Shown: positions 61,201 to 61,947 of the stretch, in pieces
Numbering within the stretch: position 1 is the stretch's first letter
How the letters are laid out: each line of letters opens with the position of its first letter
Origin: Acanthosepion pharaonis
Taxonomy: Eukaryota > Mollusca > Cephalopoda > Sepiida > Sepiidae
Assembly: GCA_903632075.3 (NCBI GenBank)
Contig: CAHIKZ030000579.1
Coordinates: forward strand, 1-64,000
DNA: 64,000 nt
Direction: 5' to 3'
Program-made: the position numbers and the translations under genes
The notes under the pieces: generated by a model
What the model was told of the DNA's origin: nothing
Databases searched by the model: none
The model's input: only the letters and a program-made list of their open reading frames with translations

Positions 61201-61686
61201 ACTACATTTTAATAATAAATTCAACTTTTTATTACATTTTTAAAATTAAATTTTTTCCATATATTTTAAAATTAAATTCAGATGTTTTATTACATTTCAA
61301 TATTTCAATTTCATTATTTATAAATTAAAATTCAAGTAAATTTGATATTAGTTGCCAACTGAAATATTTTCAAAAAAATTAGTTGAATTTTCATTGGTGC
61401 TTTCTTTTTTCAAATTATTTCTCTAATTATTTAATAAGCTTAGGTTTGTTTTGGCAGAATGTCTCTTGGATGTGTGTGTTGAAATGTTATGCTACAGCTA
61501 GATATTTAGCTGTCCCCCCATGAGGGGTCGCATGTGGCACAATGTTATGCTACAGCTAGGCCTGCTTGAAATTGTTTCTATAAATGTCATGTATGAATTC
61601 AGTGATTTATAATGTCAATATATTGAATATTTTTTACTTATTTTTTTTTCAGAGATGAGCTGTACAGATCTTTATTTGGACAATAG
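3216..61686 (+). CDS. AATF: AATF (Che-1/Bfr2) homologue, whole gene, 13 coding exons
   Basis: Joined exons (79, 156, 115, 269, 138, 112, 159, 109, 105, 140, 81, 72 and 34 nt) give 1569 nt, 522 residues plus TAG. Known role of the family: nucleolar 40S biogenesis factor (ANN complex with NGDN and NOL10 in animals; Bfr2 in yeast) and Pol II/nuclear receptor coregulator with anti-apoptotic activity. Seen: N-terminal conserved block at about residues 43-72 (LSDTDVKYAGKKSSRK), acidic tract at about 130-175, AATF-Che1 region at about 205-350 with LxxLL (LCNLL, 257-261), the segment around W350 (QKWDDKTKL), acidic DDSDFY at about 433-438, basic RSKMKRKVDTRASKGRK, and C-terminal TRAUB region ending LYRSLFGQ. 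Human AATF is about 560 residues, so this is near full length. All introns are GT-AG; the first in-frame upstream stop is at 3135-3137 and the ATG at 3216 is the only good start. Identity is by motif recognition; no alignment was run. Confidence 0.95.
3755..5345. repeat. Large foldback (inverted repeat) in AATF intron 1, split by a SINE-bearing insert
   Basis: The inner left arm 3868-4192 pairs with the right arm 4286-4613 (for example TGCCATCATGTTTA against AAACATGATGGCA, and TACATTTCTTTAC against GTAAAGAAATGTA) around a spacer of about 90 nt. The outer left part 3755-3867 pairs with 5195-5345 (GAGAACAAATTTAGTCTC against GAGACTAAATTTGTTCTC). The right arm is therefore interrupted by an insert of about 580 bp (about 4614-5194). 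No transposase is visible; a non-autonomous foldback or MITE-like element is likely. Confidence 0.7.
4790..5050 (+). mobile_element. tRNA-derived SINE, octopus type
   Basis: The B-box-like AGTTCGAATTCCAGT near 4805 is followed by CATTCACTTACCCTTGGGAAAG, then GCTATGGGTAAATAGCAGGAC and a conserved body to about 5050. The same body is present inverted at 47725-47945, which proves it is a dispersed family. It lies inside the foldback's right arm, so it inserted later. Confidence 0.6.
5346..5935. other. Intron 1 remainder
   Basis: Contains a CTGATAAGGGCTGAAGAA...GTCGAAATG motif at 5582-5616 (one of several similar motifs, see findings) and a T-rich run at 5730-5750. Nothing else recognised. Confidence 0.35.
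5936..6091 (+). CDS. AATF: AATF exon 2 (residues 27-78)
   Basis: The acceptor is TTTTTAG ending at 5935 and the donor is GTAAGA at 6092. It encodes SSKLRQQAASLLSDTDVKYA followed by GKKSSRKQ, the most conserved N-terminal block of the AATF family. Confidence 0.92.
6092..9829. other. Intron 2, first part
   Basis: AT-rich. About 7865-8520 looks like an old unclassified dispersed repeat (even base composition, no ORF). About 9180-9430 has a C8 run and a motif resembling DNA-transposon remnants, not assignable. No supported gene. Confidence 0.3.
9830..10054 (+). mobile_element. LINE 3'-end fragment with poly(A)
   Basis: In one frame it reads NHYNLNLFKDRVNHPY-like, typical of the C-terminal tail of jockey-type LINE RTs, and ends in a 21-nt A-run near 10034-10054. 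A related tail is at 30540-30690. It is 5' truncated. Confidence 0.45.
10180..10520 (+). repeat. Dispersed repeat with 'CCAGCAATAC' internal units, copy A
   Basis: The head reads CCACTTCTTAATT, CCACCCTGACTTGGGGTGGTAGC and GGGTCCCAGCTATGGGCAAATAG. The middle has ACCAGCAATACATTTTC-like units, and the tail is GCATTAAATTACCCATGAAGG...TTGATATGCC. At least seven full or partial copies are in the window. No ORF; class unknown, SINE-like in size (about 340 bp). Confidence 0.6.
10525..10800 (+). repeat. Same dispersed repeat, copy B
   Basis: Directly follows copy A with the same head (GGAACCACTTCTTAATTGC) and tail (ATTAAATAACCCATAGAGG...GATATGCC). The central unit array is almost absent here. Confidence 0.6.
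10975..11035 (+). repeat. Same dispersed repeat, tail only (copy C)
   Basis: GACCCATGAAGGAGTTGATATGC is the family tail. It ends about 45 nt before AATF exon 3. Confidence 0.5.
11080..11194 (+). CDS. AATF: AATF exon 3 (residues 79-117)
   Basis: The acceptor TTTTCAG ends at 11079 and the donor GTAAGC is at 11195. It encodes an acidic segment (ENGDISDEVNNDVGDLDSED) and then a basic stretch. It begins directly after a partial repeat copy whose tail ends near 11035. Confidence 0.88.
11318..11652. repeat. 25-bp minisatellite
   Basis: About 13 copies of a 25-bp unit that begins TATTTCTCCATTGATTTG and ends TGTCAGA. Most copies are identical; a few have 2-10 nt deletions (near 11385 and 11555-11600). 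It lies 120 nt after the donor of AATF exon 3. Confidence 0.9.
11950..12640 (+). pseudogene. Ty3/gypsy-type pol fragment (RT end and RNase H), decayed
   Basis: One frame gives KYLGLIIDKKGRRPDP and then FLGLASYY-type text, the RT palm/thumb of gypsy elements. After shifts it gives ASDASAYG (RNase H start), ESLVIVFVLKKFHRFIHGR and TDHKPLF. There are at least two frameshifts plus stops, and no LTR, protease or integrase is attached. Non-functional fossil. Confidence 0.8.
12641..14100. other. Intron 3, AT-rich with one half-hairpin repeat
   Basis: The stretch 13140-13370 contains CACCTGAAGATGGCCGGAG...GGCAATAAAGACAAGGACAATAG, related to one arm of the foldbacks at 32925 and 44935. T- and A-runs lie at 13747 and 13889. 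Otherwise unremarkable. Confidence 0.4.
14111..14187. repeat. (CT)n/(TA)n microsatellite
   Basis: A short CT run, then about 33 TA units. Open frames through it are repeat artefacts. Confidence 0.9.
14792..15060 (+). CDS. AATF: AATF exon 4, acidic tract (residues 117-207)
   Basis: The acceptor ATATAG ends at 14791 and the donor GTGAGT is at 15061. The exon starts STKELGSDGFSDYDDDMEEE and runs for about 45 residues that are almost only Asp and Glu, built from GAT/GAG/GAA codons. It ends in VNEMTQGKAVQCQL, the conserved lead into the AATF-Che1 region. The trinucleotide-like codon run makes it prone to length change. Confidence 0.92.
15780..16215 (+). mobile_element. 3'-truncated LINE copy
   Basis: Decayed frames read like the C-terminus of a jockey-like RT (YRYFHDNCYTEFLSL, SFTIE-like). 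It ends CTTGCTTGGGGTGAAATGATT plus A-run, the 3' end shared with copies at 29200, 30124, 31305, 38040 and 59650. Confidence 0.65.
16420..17130. repeat. Decayed relative of the 1396-2068 element
   Basis: ATTGGATCGG...TTTTTCAACCGATTTC...CTTCACAGGACTA matches the body at 1456-1508. The rest is AT-rich with many deletions. Confidence 0.4.
17197..17600 (-). pseudogene. LINE reverse transcriptase C-terminal fragment
   Basis: An open frame of 131 codons reads VPVLLHGSEIWTLSASLERR, LRKIKNISWRSH and SDREVVSSL, the segment after the polymerase core in LINE elements common in invertebrates. The catalytic YADD region is absent. 5' truncated and inactive. Confidence 0.75.
17601..18056. other. Intron 4 end
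   Basis: A 24-nt direct repeat (CGATTGTCTCCCCTGAATAT...) occurs at 17971 and 18002, just before the exon 5 acceptor. Nothing else. Confidence 0.4.
18057..18194 (+). CDS. AATF: AATF exon 5 (residues 207-253)
   Basis: The acceptor TTGCAG ends at 18056 and the donor GTATGT is at 18195. It encodes LLDNFLEARIKIQRVLASMN and then QIPQPDTW and GGNKFSST, the start of the AATF-Che1 region (heptad leucines, NQxPQPD). Confidence 0.94.
18390..18615 (+). repeat. Dispersed 'CCAGCAATAC' repeat, copy D
   Basis: CTACCCTGACCTGGGGTGGT and GGGTCCCAGTTATAGGC match the family head. It breaks off in an A-run near 18590-18610. Confidence 0.6.
18620..19370. repeat. Degenerate tandem duplication, unit about 320-350 bp
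   Basis: The phrases AAGTAAAATTGGCTGGTG (18761 and 19078), CCATGAAA-TAGGTAT-TTCTGAAAG (18712 and 19038) and AATTTCAGGC-TTAAAA (18927 and 19269) recur in the same order, giving about 2.3 units. Long A/T runs divide them. Unclassified. Confidence 0.6.
19669..19741. repeat. (GTAT)n(TA)n microsatellite
   Basis: About 7 GTAT units grade into about 26 TA units. Confidence 0.9.
19742..20440. other. Intron 5, no feature recognised
   Basis: A-rich stretches near 19940-19995; no ORF, no known repeat. Confidence 0.35.
20445..20650 (-). mobile_element. tRNA-derived SINE, second family
   Basis: The minus strand reads GGTAGTGTAACAATTATTAGC (A-box side), then GAGTTCAAATTCTGGCC (B box), then a tail with CACCTCCAGGTAGGGGTTAA and AATAGCAGGGGAGATTGG. 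Box spacing fits a tRNA-like head. Family name not assigned. Confidence 0.5.
21037..21400 (-). pseudogene. LINE RT C-terminal fragment
   Basis: The minus-strand frame reads LSNRQNIASLYPYFHRKCSD, the same segment as KYFHGNCSDEIF at 31530. A 17-nt inverted repeat (GTGAAGACTGGTCAGCT, arms near 21247 and 21356) lies inside it. Confidence 0.6.
21816..21927 (+). CDS. AATF: AATF exon 6 (residues 253-290)
   Basis: The acceptor TTTCAG ends at 21815 and the donor GTAAGT is at 21928. It encodes GSLCNLLNSLVELQTTVLMK. The LCNLL matches the LxxLL nuclear-receptor box; family members are reported to carry such boxes, but function here is inferred. Confidence 0.93.
22215..22340 (+). mobile_element. Possible tRNA-derived SINE fragment
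   Basis: CTTGTCTCGTTAGATTAC...GAGTAGTGAGTTTAATCCTCAC resembles an A/B-box head; a related inverted head is at 32430-32520. Short and diverged. Confidence 0.35.
22788..22946 (+). CDS. AATF: AATF exon 7 (residues 290-343)
   Basis: The acceptor ATTCAG ends at 22787 and the donor GTGAGA is at 22947. It has an acidic start (EDSDEEIFSDLEDEDD) and then KRKLTIDEFPMFVAKRAKTF, matching the conserved KRKLxxxxxPxFxAKR block. Confidence 0.94.
22947..23930. other. Intron 7, first part
   Basis: Contains a small hairpin at 23484-23515 (AGCTTCTTC...GAAGAAGC) of the repeated CTGAAGA-type motif, T-run near 23450 and (CA)n at 23610. No gene. Confidence 0.35.
23952..24015. repeat. (CA)n(TA)n microsatellite
   Basis: About 13 CA units then about 19 TA units, at the left border of the mariner copy. 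Confidence 0.9.
24200..25110 (+). pseudogene. Decayed full-length mariner-type transposase
   Basis: Across frames one can read the N-terminal HTH part (DNTVSKCTASYWFQLF; NEPLSGWP), then LLQACTCSSWNVCNRKQEQP, LVNCKGVLFLHDN (second catalytic Asp within HDN), LFRSL-like text and FVNEADLWQAL...FASKVPDF near the end. The order matches mariner transposase. Many stops and frameshifts; terminal repeats could not be fixed. Confidence 0.75.
25165..25430. repeat. Compound (TGTG)(CATG)(TATG) microsatellite
   Basis: About 265 nt of repeating TGTGTGCATGTATG blocks with higher-order spacing. The overlapping open frames on both strands (Cys/Val/Met or His/Thr rich) are artefacts. Confidence 0.9.
25431..27659. 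other. Intron 7, middle
   Basis: Holds CTGAAGATGTCTGTAGG with GAAAGC at 25645-25677, (TA)n at 26922-26942 and 26995-27041, and T-runs near 26490 and 26530. No gene recognised. Confidence 0.35.
27660..28195 (+). repeat. Dispersed repeat, copy E, with expanded internal VNTR
   Basis: A doubled head phrase (CCTGGGTA-GA-GATA-ACTA at 27665 and 27696), then the family body. At 27940-28150 are seven units of about 30-36 nt, each TATTACCAGCAATA plus T/G/A run. The tail ATTAAATAACCCATTGAGG is at 28155. Richest array of all copies in the window. Confidence 0.7.
28200..29199. other. Flanks of exon 8
   Basis: No gene or known repeat apart from a T24 run near 28230. Confidence 0.35.
28616..28724 (+). CDS. 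AATF: AATF exon 8 (residues 343-379)
   Basis: The acceptor CTCAG ends at 28615 and the donor GTAAAT is at 28725. It encodes RNSTIQKWDDKTKLSSGK, the conserved end of the AATF-Che1 region, then SKSFSALDQSAMKQVKQ. Confidence 0.94.
29200..29650 (-). mobile_element. 3'-truncated LINE copy
   Basis: The minus strand reads KYFHGSCSDKLSSFVPRLY, TRFHHFTVEI and CLWNSLPVSCF, the RT C-terminus; the 3' end (CACCCCAGGCAAGG on +) is at 29203. An A-run at 29337 interrupts it. Confidence 0.75.
29800..29940 (+). repeat. Dispersed repeat; inverted copy at 48225-48325
   Basis: GAGCTTCTGATGCTTAGC and TTAATGATGAACATGTCATT recur as reverse complement at 48250-48310. Class unknown. Confidence 0.55.
30124..30540 (-). 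mobile_element. 3'-truncated LINE copy
   Basis: Close relative of 29200-29650 in the same orientation; reads MATRFHHFTVEITKC, NSFFSR. The two copies share a deletion pattern and could be a local duplication or separate insertions. Confidence 0.7.
30540..30700 (+). mobile_element. LINE 3'-tail fragment, other family
   Basis: LDHYNLSLFK-like frame related to 9830-10054, ending in AATAAAATAAG at 30672. Confidence 0.4.
30780..31300 (-). pseudogene. LINE RT fragment, inverted part
   Basis: The minus strand reads WLFILMTPIYSCL, then SFVNWGKEWLINFSASKMK, REPFLPSI, the thumb region that follows the FADD motif. Stops interrupt it. It meets a + strand LINE piece at about 31300. Confidence 0.7.
31305..31890 (+). 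pseudogene. LINE RT C-terminus, sense part
   Basis: Reads FKSTICPCIEYCCHIRSGAS, KIQSAICKVIGHDLASQLQS and CLFYKYFHGNCSDEIF; the end TGCCTTGCTTGGAGTGAAATG is followed by a (TA)n tail. It is the best preserved LINE end in the window. Confidence 0.8.
31905..32405. repeat. Foldback composite with tRNA-like core
   Basis: The left arm 31915-32050 (GAAATGGACAAAGTCTGAC...GACATTTACCGGCCTGA) is the reverse complement of the right tail 32283-32395. Between them lies another tail end (TGGACTTTGTCCATTTCATAA), then TGACGTCATTTGTTTACAT and the tRNA-like core. Homologous to 53277-53640. Confidence 0.75.
32182..32263 (+). other. Class II tRNA-like sequence inside the repeat
   Basis: The acceptor TCCTCTG pairs with CGGAGGA (one wobble). 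The A box reads TGGCTCAATCGG. The anticodon-like stem TGTCA/TGATG carries a 7-nt loop without the usual T33. A variable-arm stem TCC/GGA follows, then T-arm ACAGG-TTTGGTT-CCTGT. It is tRNA-Ser/Leu-like in architecture but probably a derived core, not a working tRNA gene. Confidence 0.5.
32430..32520 (-). mobile_element. tRNA-derived SINE head
   Basis: The minus strand reads GTGGTTCTAGTGAAACAATTAG and then GTAAGTTCAATCCTCAC, with A/B-box spacing. Related to the head at 22215. Flanked by (AC)n. Confidence 0.45.
32925..33335. repeat. Foldback element, about 155-bp arms
   Basis: CTTCTTCAGGTGGTTGGAAT (33054) pairs with ATTCCAACCACCTGAAGAAG (33223). The pairing extends out to TTACATTATTC and GAATAATGTAA, and in to AACCCTTTATTTC and GAAATAAAGGGTT; spacer about 80 nt. 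The same family is at 44935-45310. Confidence 0.8.
33360..33490 (+). mobile_element. SINE tail fragment
   Basis: GAGTTCGAATTCCAGTCAAG and CATTCACTTACATGCAAATACCC match the SINE middle shared with 4800 and 33960. Confidence 0.5.
33605..33761 (+). mobile_element. 5S rRNA-derived SINE, copy 1
   Basis: Starts GTTTACAG (5S 5' end) and holds ACTGAAGTTAAGC, AAGCCTGGTCAGTAACTAGA and GGGTGACCGCTTGGG, which cover 5S box A, intermediate element and box C. After the 5S part comes a tRNA-like GTAATAGATAATGGTCC. It ends at a 35-bp identical direct repeat (33570-33604 and 33762-33796). Confidence 0.75.
33797..34075 (+). mobile_element. 5S rRNA/tRNA composite SINE, copy 2
   Basis: GTTTACAGCCACATCACATT matches the first 20 nt of 5S rRNA in order, then GAAGTTAATC and GTCAGTACCTAGATAGGTGG. 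Next is GTAATGGATAATGGCTCTGA (tRNA-like head), AATTCCAATTCCAGT (B-box-like) and ACCCTTGGGAAAGGTACGAATCC. Confidence 0.75.
34110..34555. repeat. 17-bp minisatellite
   Basis: About 26 nearly identical units of ACATTATCTCAAATAAA; one unit near 34380 has an extra A. An inverted unit (TATTTGAGATAATGTT, 34091-34106) abuts the left end. The array sits inside a SINE tail. Confidence 0.95.
34556..34650 (+). mobile_element. SINE 3' tail after the minisatellite
   Basis: CTTACAATCTAAACATTTTT and GGTTGATAAG match the tail following the 5S SINE at 49590-49700. It forms an inverted pair with TGTTTAGAGTGTAAG (34060). Confidence 0.5.
34939..35043 (+). CDS. AATF: AATF exon 9 (residues 380-414)
   Basis: The acceptor TTACTAG ends at 34938 and the donor GTAAAT is at 35044; phase 0 on both sides. 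It encodes ILYDKERLIKRTQLQRSIYK, matching the family's DKERLxxRTQxxRSxYxxxG, then a hydrophilic linker. Confidence 0.93.
35244..35355. mobile_element. Palindromic MITE, about 112 bp
   Basis: ATAGTGTCTGGCAGAAATACC...GTAAGACATTAGT is the diverged reverse complement of ACTAATGTCTTAC...GTCACACCCTAT; arms about 46 nt. The end sequence resembles Tc1/mariner MITEs. Its left arm carries AG|...|GTAAG borders that imitate a small exon. Confidence 0.75.
35524..35663 (+). CDS. AATF: AATF exon 10 (residues 415-461)
   Basis: The acceptor TCTGCAG ends at 35523 and the donor GTATGA is at 35664. It encodes EIFDDSDFYHMLLQDYIRRK, the family's FDDxDFYxxLLxxxIxRK motif, and opens the TRAUB region. Confidence 0.94.
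36200..37322 (+). mobile_element. Mariner-type DNA transposon with inverted ends
   Basis: The left end AGGGTGCGATGGGTAAATTG and right end (reverse complement) AGGGTGCGATGATAAATTG form imperfect terminal inverted repeats of about 24 nt. A transposase pseudogene fills the centre. TA-rich borders agree with the superfamily, but a clean TA duplication could not be fixed. Confidence 0.85.
36328..37200 (+). pseudogene. Mariner transposase pseudogene
   Basis: The N-terminal HTH text (MTQLTPSEICKQHGI) is broken by TGA and a shift near 36436. The main frame 36469-36981 has DPSKSIGSIAKDTGVSE (HTH), DGNVMPPFIFPQGL, YVWQQNSAPCHT and SWLSVNFCNHIT, a TAA at 36979-36981, then WPPNSPDC, DYCVWGAVE. Breaks: the second catalytic Asp is Asn (36904-36906), the segment holding the first Asp is missing between MKDRRK and LNKFKHP, and two residues are lost before the last DY. 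Inactive. Confidence 0.85.
38040..38800 (+). pseudogene. 3'-truncated LINE copy
   Basis: Interrupted frames read ISMTDAK, YKSTIRP-like, CHIWSGAP-like, TKSHHFTIEMAKCNHKFY. The 3' end CTTGCTTGGCATGAAATGATT plus A-run is at about 38770. The upstream part (38060) matches 62900 closely. Confidence 0.7.
39700..39837. mobile_element. pogo/Tigger-like MITE
   Basis: CAGTGTAACCCGGATATAAG at the left and its imperfect inverse (CTTATATCTGGGTTTCTCTG) at the right, each flanked by TA. The ends fit pogo-type CAGTG-start inverted repeats and TA target duplication; 138 bp, no coding capacity. Confidence 0.75.
39840..41709. other. Intron 10 stretch, little recognised
   Basis: AT-rich; one CACCTGAAGGAAGAG...GTGAAATG motif at 40890-40925. 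No gene. Confidence 0.3.
41717..41773. repeat. (TA)n microsatellite
   Basis: About 28 TA units immediately left of the MADE1-like palindrome; a short run is also on its right. Confidence 0.9.
41774..41872. mobile_element. MADE1-like mariner palindrome (MITE)
   Basis: TAGGTTGGTGCAAAAATAAT at the left and its exact inverse at the right; the arms of about 46 nt are almost perfect with a loop of a few nt. The end sequence agrees with the known terminal repeat of human MADE1/Hsmar1. No coding. Confidence 0.85.
41880..42400 (+). repeat. Possible Helitron-like fragment
   Basis: TCTATAAAAGGCAGGAAGTA followed by TGTGTGTGTAACG resembles the start at 1407. Even base composition, two GGCCAGxGTGAGAGCC repeats (42087 and 42140). 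No coding support; the overlapping frames lack known motifs. Confidence 0.3.
42650..42692. repeat. (TA)n microsatellite
   Basis: About 20 TA units beside the next foldback. Confidence 0.85.
42698..42907. repeat. Foldback, about 57-bp arms
   Basis: AAGAAAGCTTATTTTAGCTGA...CTATCAAGGCA pairs with TGCCTTGATAAAG...TCAGCTAAGATTAAG, spacer about 95 nt. The arms carry the CAGAAGATGAAATG motif. Confidence 0.65.
43859..44212. repeat. Foldback, about 120-bp arms
   Basis: GACTATGCATTTTGCCAA (43904) pairs with TTTGGCAAAATGCATAGTC (44147). Pairing runs out to GACAATT/AATTGTC and in to ATTTGTG/CACAAAT. Spacer about 105 nt. No coding. Confidence 0.75.
44935..45310. repeat. Foldback, second copy of the 32925 family
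   Basis: CTTCAGGTGATTGGAATTTCG (44990) pairs with AATTCCAATCACCTAAAG; AACCCTTTATTT pairs with AAATAAAGGGTT. Arms about 130 nt, loop about 110 nt. Confidence 0.75.
45400..45540. repeat. T-rich low-complexity tract
   Basis: Mostly T with ATTTTA interruptions; slippage-prone. Confidence 0.8.
45716..46058 (-). mobile_element. Gypsy-like LTR (3' LTR of a minus-strand element)
   Basis: Bounded by TGTGA and TCACA. On the minus strand it is preceded by AAGGAAGGGGAGAA, a good polypurine tract. It repeats at 48065-48176 (TGTGACAATAAGAATTAGC). Length 343 bp. Confidence 0.75.
46090..47254 (-). pseudogene. Ty3/gypsy-type integrase fossil
   Basis: The minus-strand frame at 47254-46907 has an HHCC-like zinc knuckle (HSELCYPVVTH; CKTCIENKH) and the first catalytic Asp in IALDFKGQL. 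After a stop, HSDRGTSF (second Asp) and PCNPQGNSQFERY (Glu) follow at about 46850-46750, so all three DDE residues survive. The rest to the polypurine tract is stop-ridden. Orientation agrees with the LTR. Confidence 0.8.
47287..47715 (+). pseudogene. Gypsy-type RT/RNase H fragment in opposite orientation
   Basis: Frames read LGYIISKNNIKRDPEHLNPL (after the RT palm) and VVETDTSECGIQLCA (RNase H start). Broken by several shifts. It lies on the + strand while integrase and LTRs are on the minus strand. Confidence 0.7.
47725..47945 (-). mobile_element. tRNA-derived SINE, inverted copy
   Basis: The minus strand reads GTAATGGATAGTAGCTCGGA (head), GAGTTTGAATCC (B box), CATTCACTTACG and ACCCTTGGGAAAGG. 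The final part is GCTATGGATAAATAGCAGGAC, the same body as 4790-5050. Confidence 0.65.
48065..48176 (-). mobile_element. Partner LTR, internally deleted
   Basis: Shares both ends of the 45716-46058 LTR (TGTGACAATAAGAATTAGC; TTCTCCTGACTATAT) but lacks about 190-230 bp from the middle. Confidence 0.65.
48225..48384 (-). repeat. Dispersed repeat (inverse of 29800-29940) plus (TA)n
   Basis: AATGACATGTTCATCATTAA and GAAGCTCATAAAGTATTG match the earlier copy inverted; about 27 TA units follow at 48330-48384. Confidence 0.6.
48385..49130. other. Intron 10 stretch, no feature recognised
   Basis: No ORF or known repeat; T-runs at 48858 and 48950. Confidence 0.3.
49135..49190. repeat. (TA)n(TG)n microsatellite
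   Basis: About 23 TA units then 4 TG units. Confidence 0.9.
49386..49560 (+). mobile_element. 5S rRNA/tRNA composite SINE, copy 3
   Basis: ACTGAAGTTAAGCAATGCCA, GCCTGGTCAGTACCTAGG, TGACCGCTTTGGAATATCAG and GTGCTGTAAGG follow 5S order; GTGATGGATAATTGCTTAGA and AAGTTCCAATTCTAGT are the tRNA-like part. Confidence 0.75.
49590..49665. repeat. Perfect hairpin, 35-bp arms, 5-nt loop
   Basis: CTTACAGTCTAAAAACAATT...TGGCTT and its exact inverse are separated by ATTTA (49625-49629). It uses the SINE tail sequence and looks recent, as no arm mismatch is seen. Confidence 0.85.
50355..50625. repeat. Polypyrimidine tract, T-runs and (CTTT)n
   Basis: Long T runs, then CTTT repeats with CATTTTT interruptions. 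Confidence 0.9.
50720..50935 (-). mobile_element. tRNA-derived SINE, third family
   Basis: The minus strand reads TGATGGCCTAGAGGTAAGAT (A box), CTCAGGTTTCAATCCTGGC (B box) and CACTGAGGAGATGTGAACC. A partial relative (GTGTGGCTTGACATCTGA...CAAGCCAGGAT) is at 51098-51132. Confidence 0.55.
50936..51980. other. Intron 10 end
   Basis: The partial SINE noted at 51098, (TA)n at 51852, and a T-run before the exon 11 acceptor. No gene. Confidence 0.35.
51981..52061 (+). CDS. AATF: AATF exon 11 (residues 461-488)
   Basis: The acceptor lies after a long T-run (TTCTTTTCAG, ending at 51980) and the donor GTATAG is at 52062. It encodes KQWMEIQQLRSKMKRKVDTR and then ASKGRKIR, the basic core of the TRAUB region. 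The preceding intron is 16.3 kb, the longest in the gene. Confidence 0.94.
52869..53217 (-). pseudogene. Tc1/mariner-type transposase C-terminal fragment
   Basis: The minus strand reads GPVEWSPRSTDLTSLDCFL (the PxSPDLTPLDFFLW region with the last catalytic Asp), GHLKSIVYQMHPKNIKELKE, and ends RIEMCFEKDRRHFEQH. Two stops interrupt it. The N-terminal half is absent. Confidence 0.75.
53277..53640 (-). repeat. Repeat with tRNA-like core, second locus
   Basis: Homologous over its length to 32070-32400, in reverse: TGACGTCATTTGTTTACATT, TCATGGAAGATTGTAGTTTA, core, AGGCCGGTAAATGTTATT and AACAGAGCATTTGCTTAAAT, ending GGACCTTGTCCATTTCTTAA. A partial copy follows directly at 53641-53880 (starts ATGTTAAGAAATGGACAAGG), so this is a head-to-tail tandem with unit about 365 bp. 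Confidence 0.8.
53449..53532 (-). other. Class II tRNA-like core, second copy
   Basis: The acceptor TTCATGG pairs with CTATGAA (one wobble). Then A box TGGCCGAGTGG (as in tRNA-Ser/Leu), D stem GCC/GGC, anticodon-like stem TGTTA/TGACA with an 8-nt loop, variable stem TCC/GGA, and T arm GCAGG-TTCGAAT-TTCTG. A partial third core at 53815-53835 keeps the T arm. Confidence 0.55.
54625..55064. repeat. 440-nt polypyrimidine (TTCTTTTC)n tract
   Basis: Pure C/T over about 440 nt with TTTC, TTTTC and TTC units and a T-rich centre (54780-54845). The Lys/Arg/Glu-only frames on the minus strand are artefacts. Confidence 0.95.
55445..56290 (+). pseudogene. LINE RT fragment with internal deletion
   Basis: Reads LTKLNRNKVAGPDGI, then ITEITNEIYKSGGILEDLSR; a frameshift near 55770, then QEQCGFVKDTRTRNM and LCFIDYAKAFDKVRHKDLL (palm Asp). 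It jumps near 56045-56070 to a C-terminal RRAWRISYSWIEK text, so the YxDD region is missing. A T22 run follows at 56312. Confidence 0.8.
56335..57540. other. Intron 11 stretch
   Basis: Low-complexity A/T runs, (AC)n at 57184, an A33 run at 57268 and (TA)n at 57349-57391. No gene recognised. Confidence 0.4.
57545..58140 (-). repeat. Dispersed repeat, inverted partner of 63425-63810
   Basis: Shares CTAGCTTAAAAGC at 57550, GCGATAG-CAA, AGAAGAACTCAAAATTGATT, TTCTTC-GCC-CCACTTAATTTAAA and ATGAAAACCTGGGAATCCAA with the other copy in reverse. The minus-strand end AAGCTAGT recalls a Helitron CTAG end, but evidence is thin. Confidence 0.55.
58216..58256. repeat. (TA)n microsatellite
   Basis: About 19 TA units. 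Confidence 0.85.
58270..58690 (-). pseudogene. LINE RT C-terminal fragment
   Basis: The minus strand reads LFTRVRSKMEYCCNIWAGG, the EYCCHIWSGA segment of the same LINE family as 31311, then decayed text to LWNQQTRGHFPDHYNLKLFK. Confidence 0.65.
59341..59412 (+). CDS. AATF: AATF exon 12 (residues 488-512)
   Basis: The acceptor ATTTCAG ends at 59340 and the donor GTTTGT is at 59413. It encodes YDVHKKLVNFMGPYDNSKWT, corresponding to the family's LxNFMxP segment. Confidence 0.92.
59650..59900 (-). mobile_element. LINE 3'-end fragment
   Basis: The + strand CACCCCAAACAAGACAATAATG...CTAAGATACAAGGGG is the inverse of the family 3' end. A T26 run at 59658-59684 stands for its poly(A) tail. Two AAGGAACC/AGAAGGTAATTGG segments follow in tandem to about 60010. 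Confidence 0.5.
60020..61652. other. Intron 12 remainder
   Basis: The stretch 61055-61160 (GGACTATTGTCCTCATCTTTGTTG, CCTTCATCGGGTG) is half of the 32925 foldback family. A 29-nt phrase (near ATGTTATGCTACAGCTAG) repeats at 61485 and 61541. Otherwise nothing. Confidence 0.4.
61653..61686 (+). CDS. AATF: AATF exon 13, C-terminus and stop (residues 512-522)
   Basis: The acceptor TTTTTCAG ends at 61652. It encodes RDELYRSLFGQ and TAG at 61684-61686. LYRSLFGQ is nearly invariant at this place in the family, which fixes both frame and gene end. Confidence 0.94.
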
Positions 61687-61757
61687 TGCAAAAACGCCAA
61701 CGATTGATTTGGAAACAACAAAGAATATATGTTTAACTTCACTGGTTTTGTCTGCAA

Positions 61758-61791
61758 AATAAAAAAATATGTAAAATCTATTTTTAATAAA
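61758..61791 (+). terminator. AATF: AATF poly(A) signals
   Basis: AATAAA occurs at 61758-61763 and 61786-61791, 72 and 100 nt after the stop. A T/GT-rich stretch (61810-61840) follows as expected of a downstream element. The 3'UTR would be only about 120-150 nt. Confidence 0.8.
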
Positions 61792-61947
61792 GATGTATAT
61801 AGTACAATATTTTATTTATTTGTTGTTTTTTGTGTATTTCTGGATTGATCTATCAGGATTTCATAAATAATGGATAAAGATTGATTCCTCCCACTCCCCC
61901 GAAATGTTATTTGAAGTCTGGGGGTTAAAGGTTTGATTTGTTTTGAC

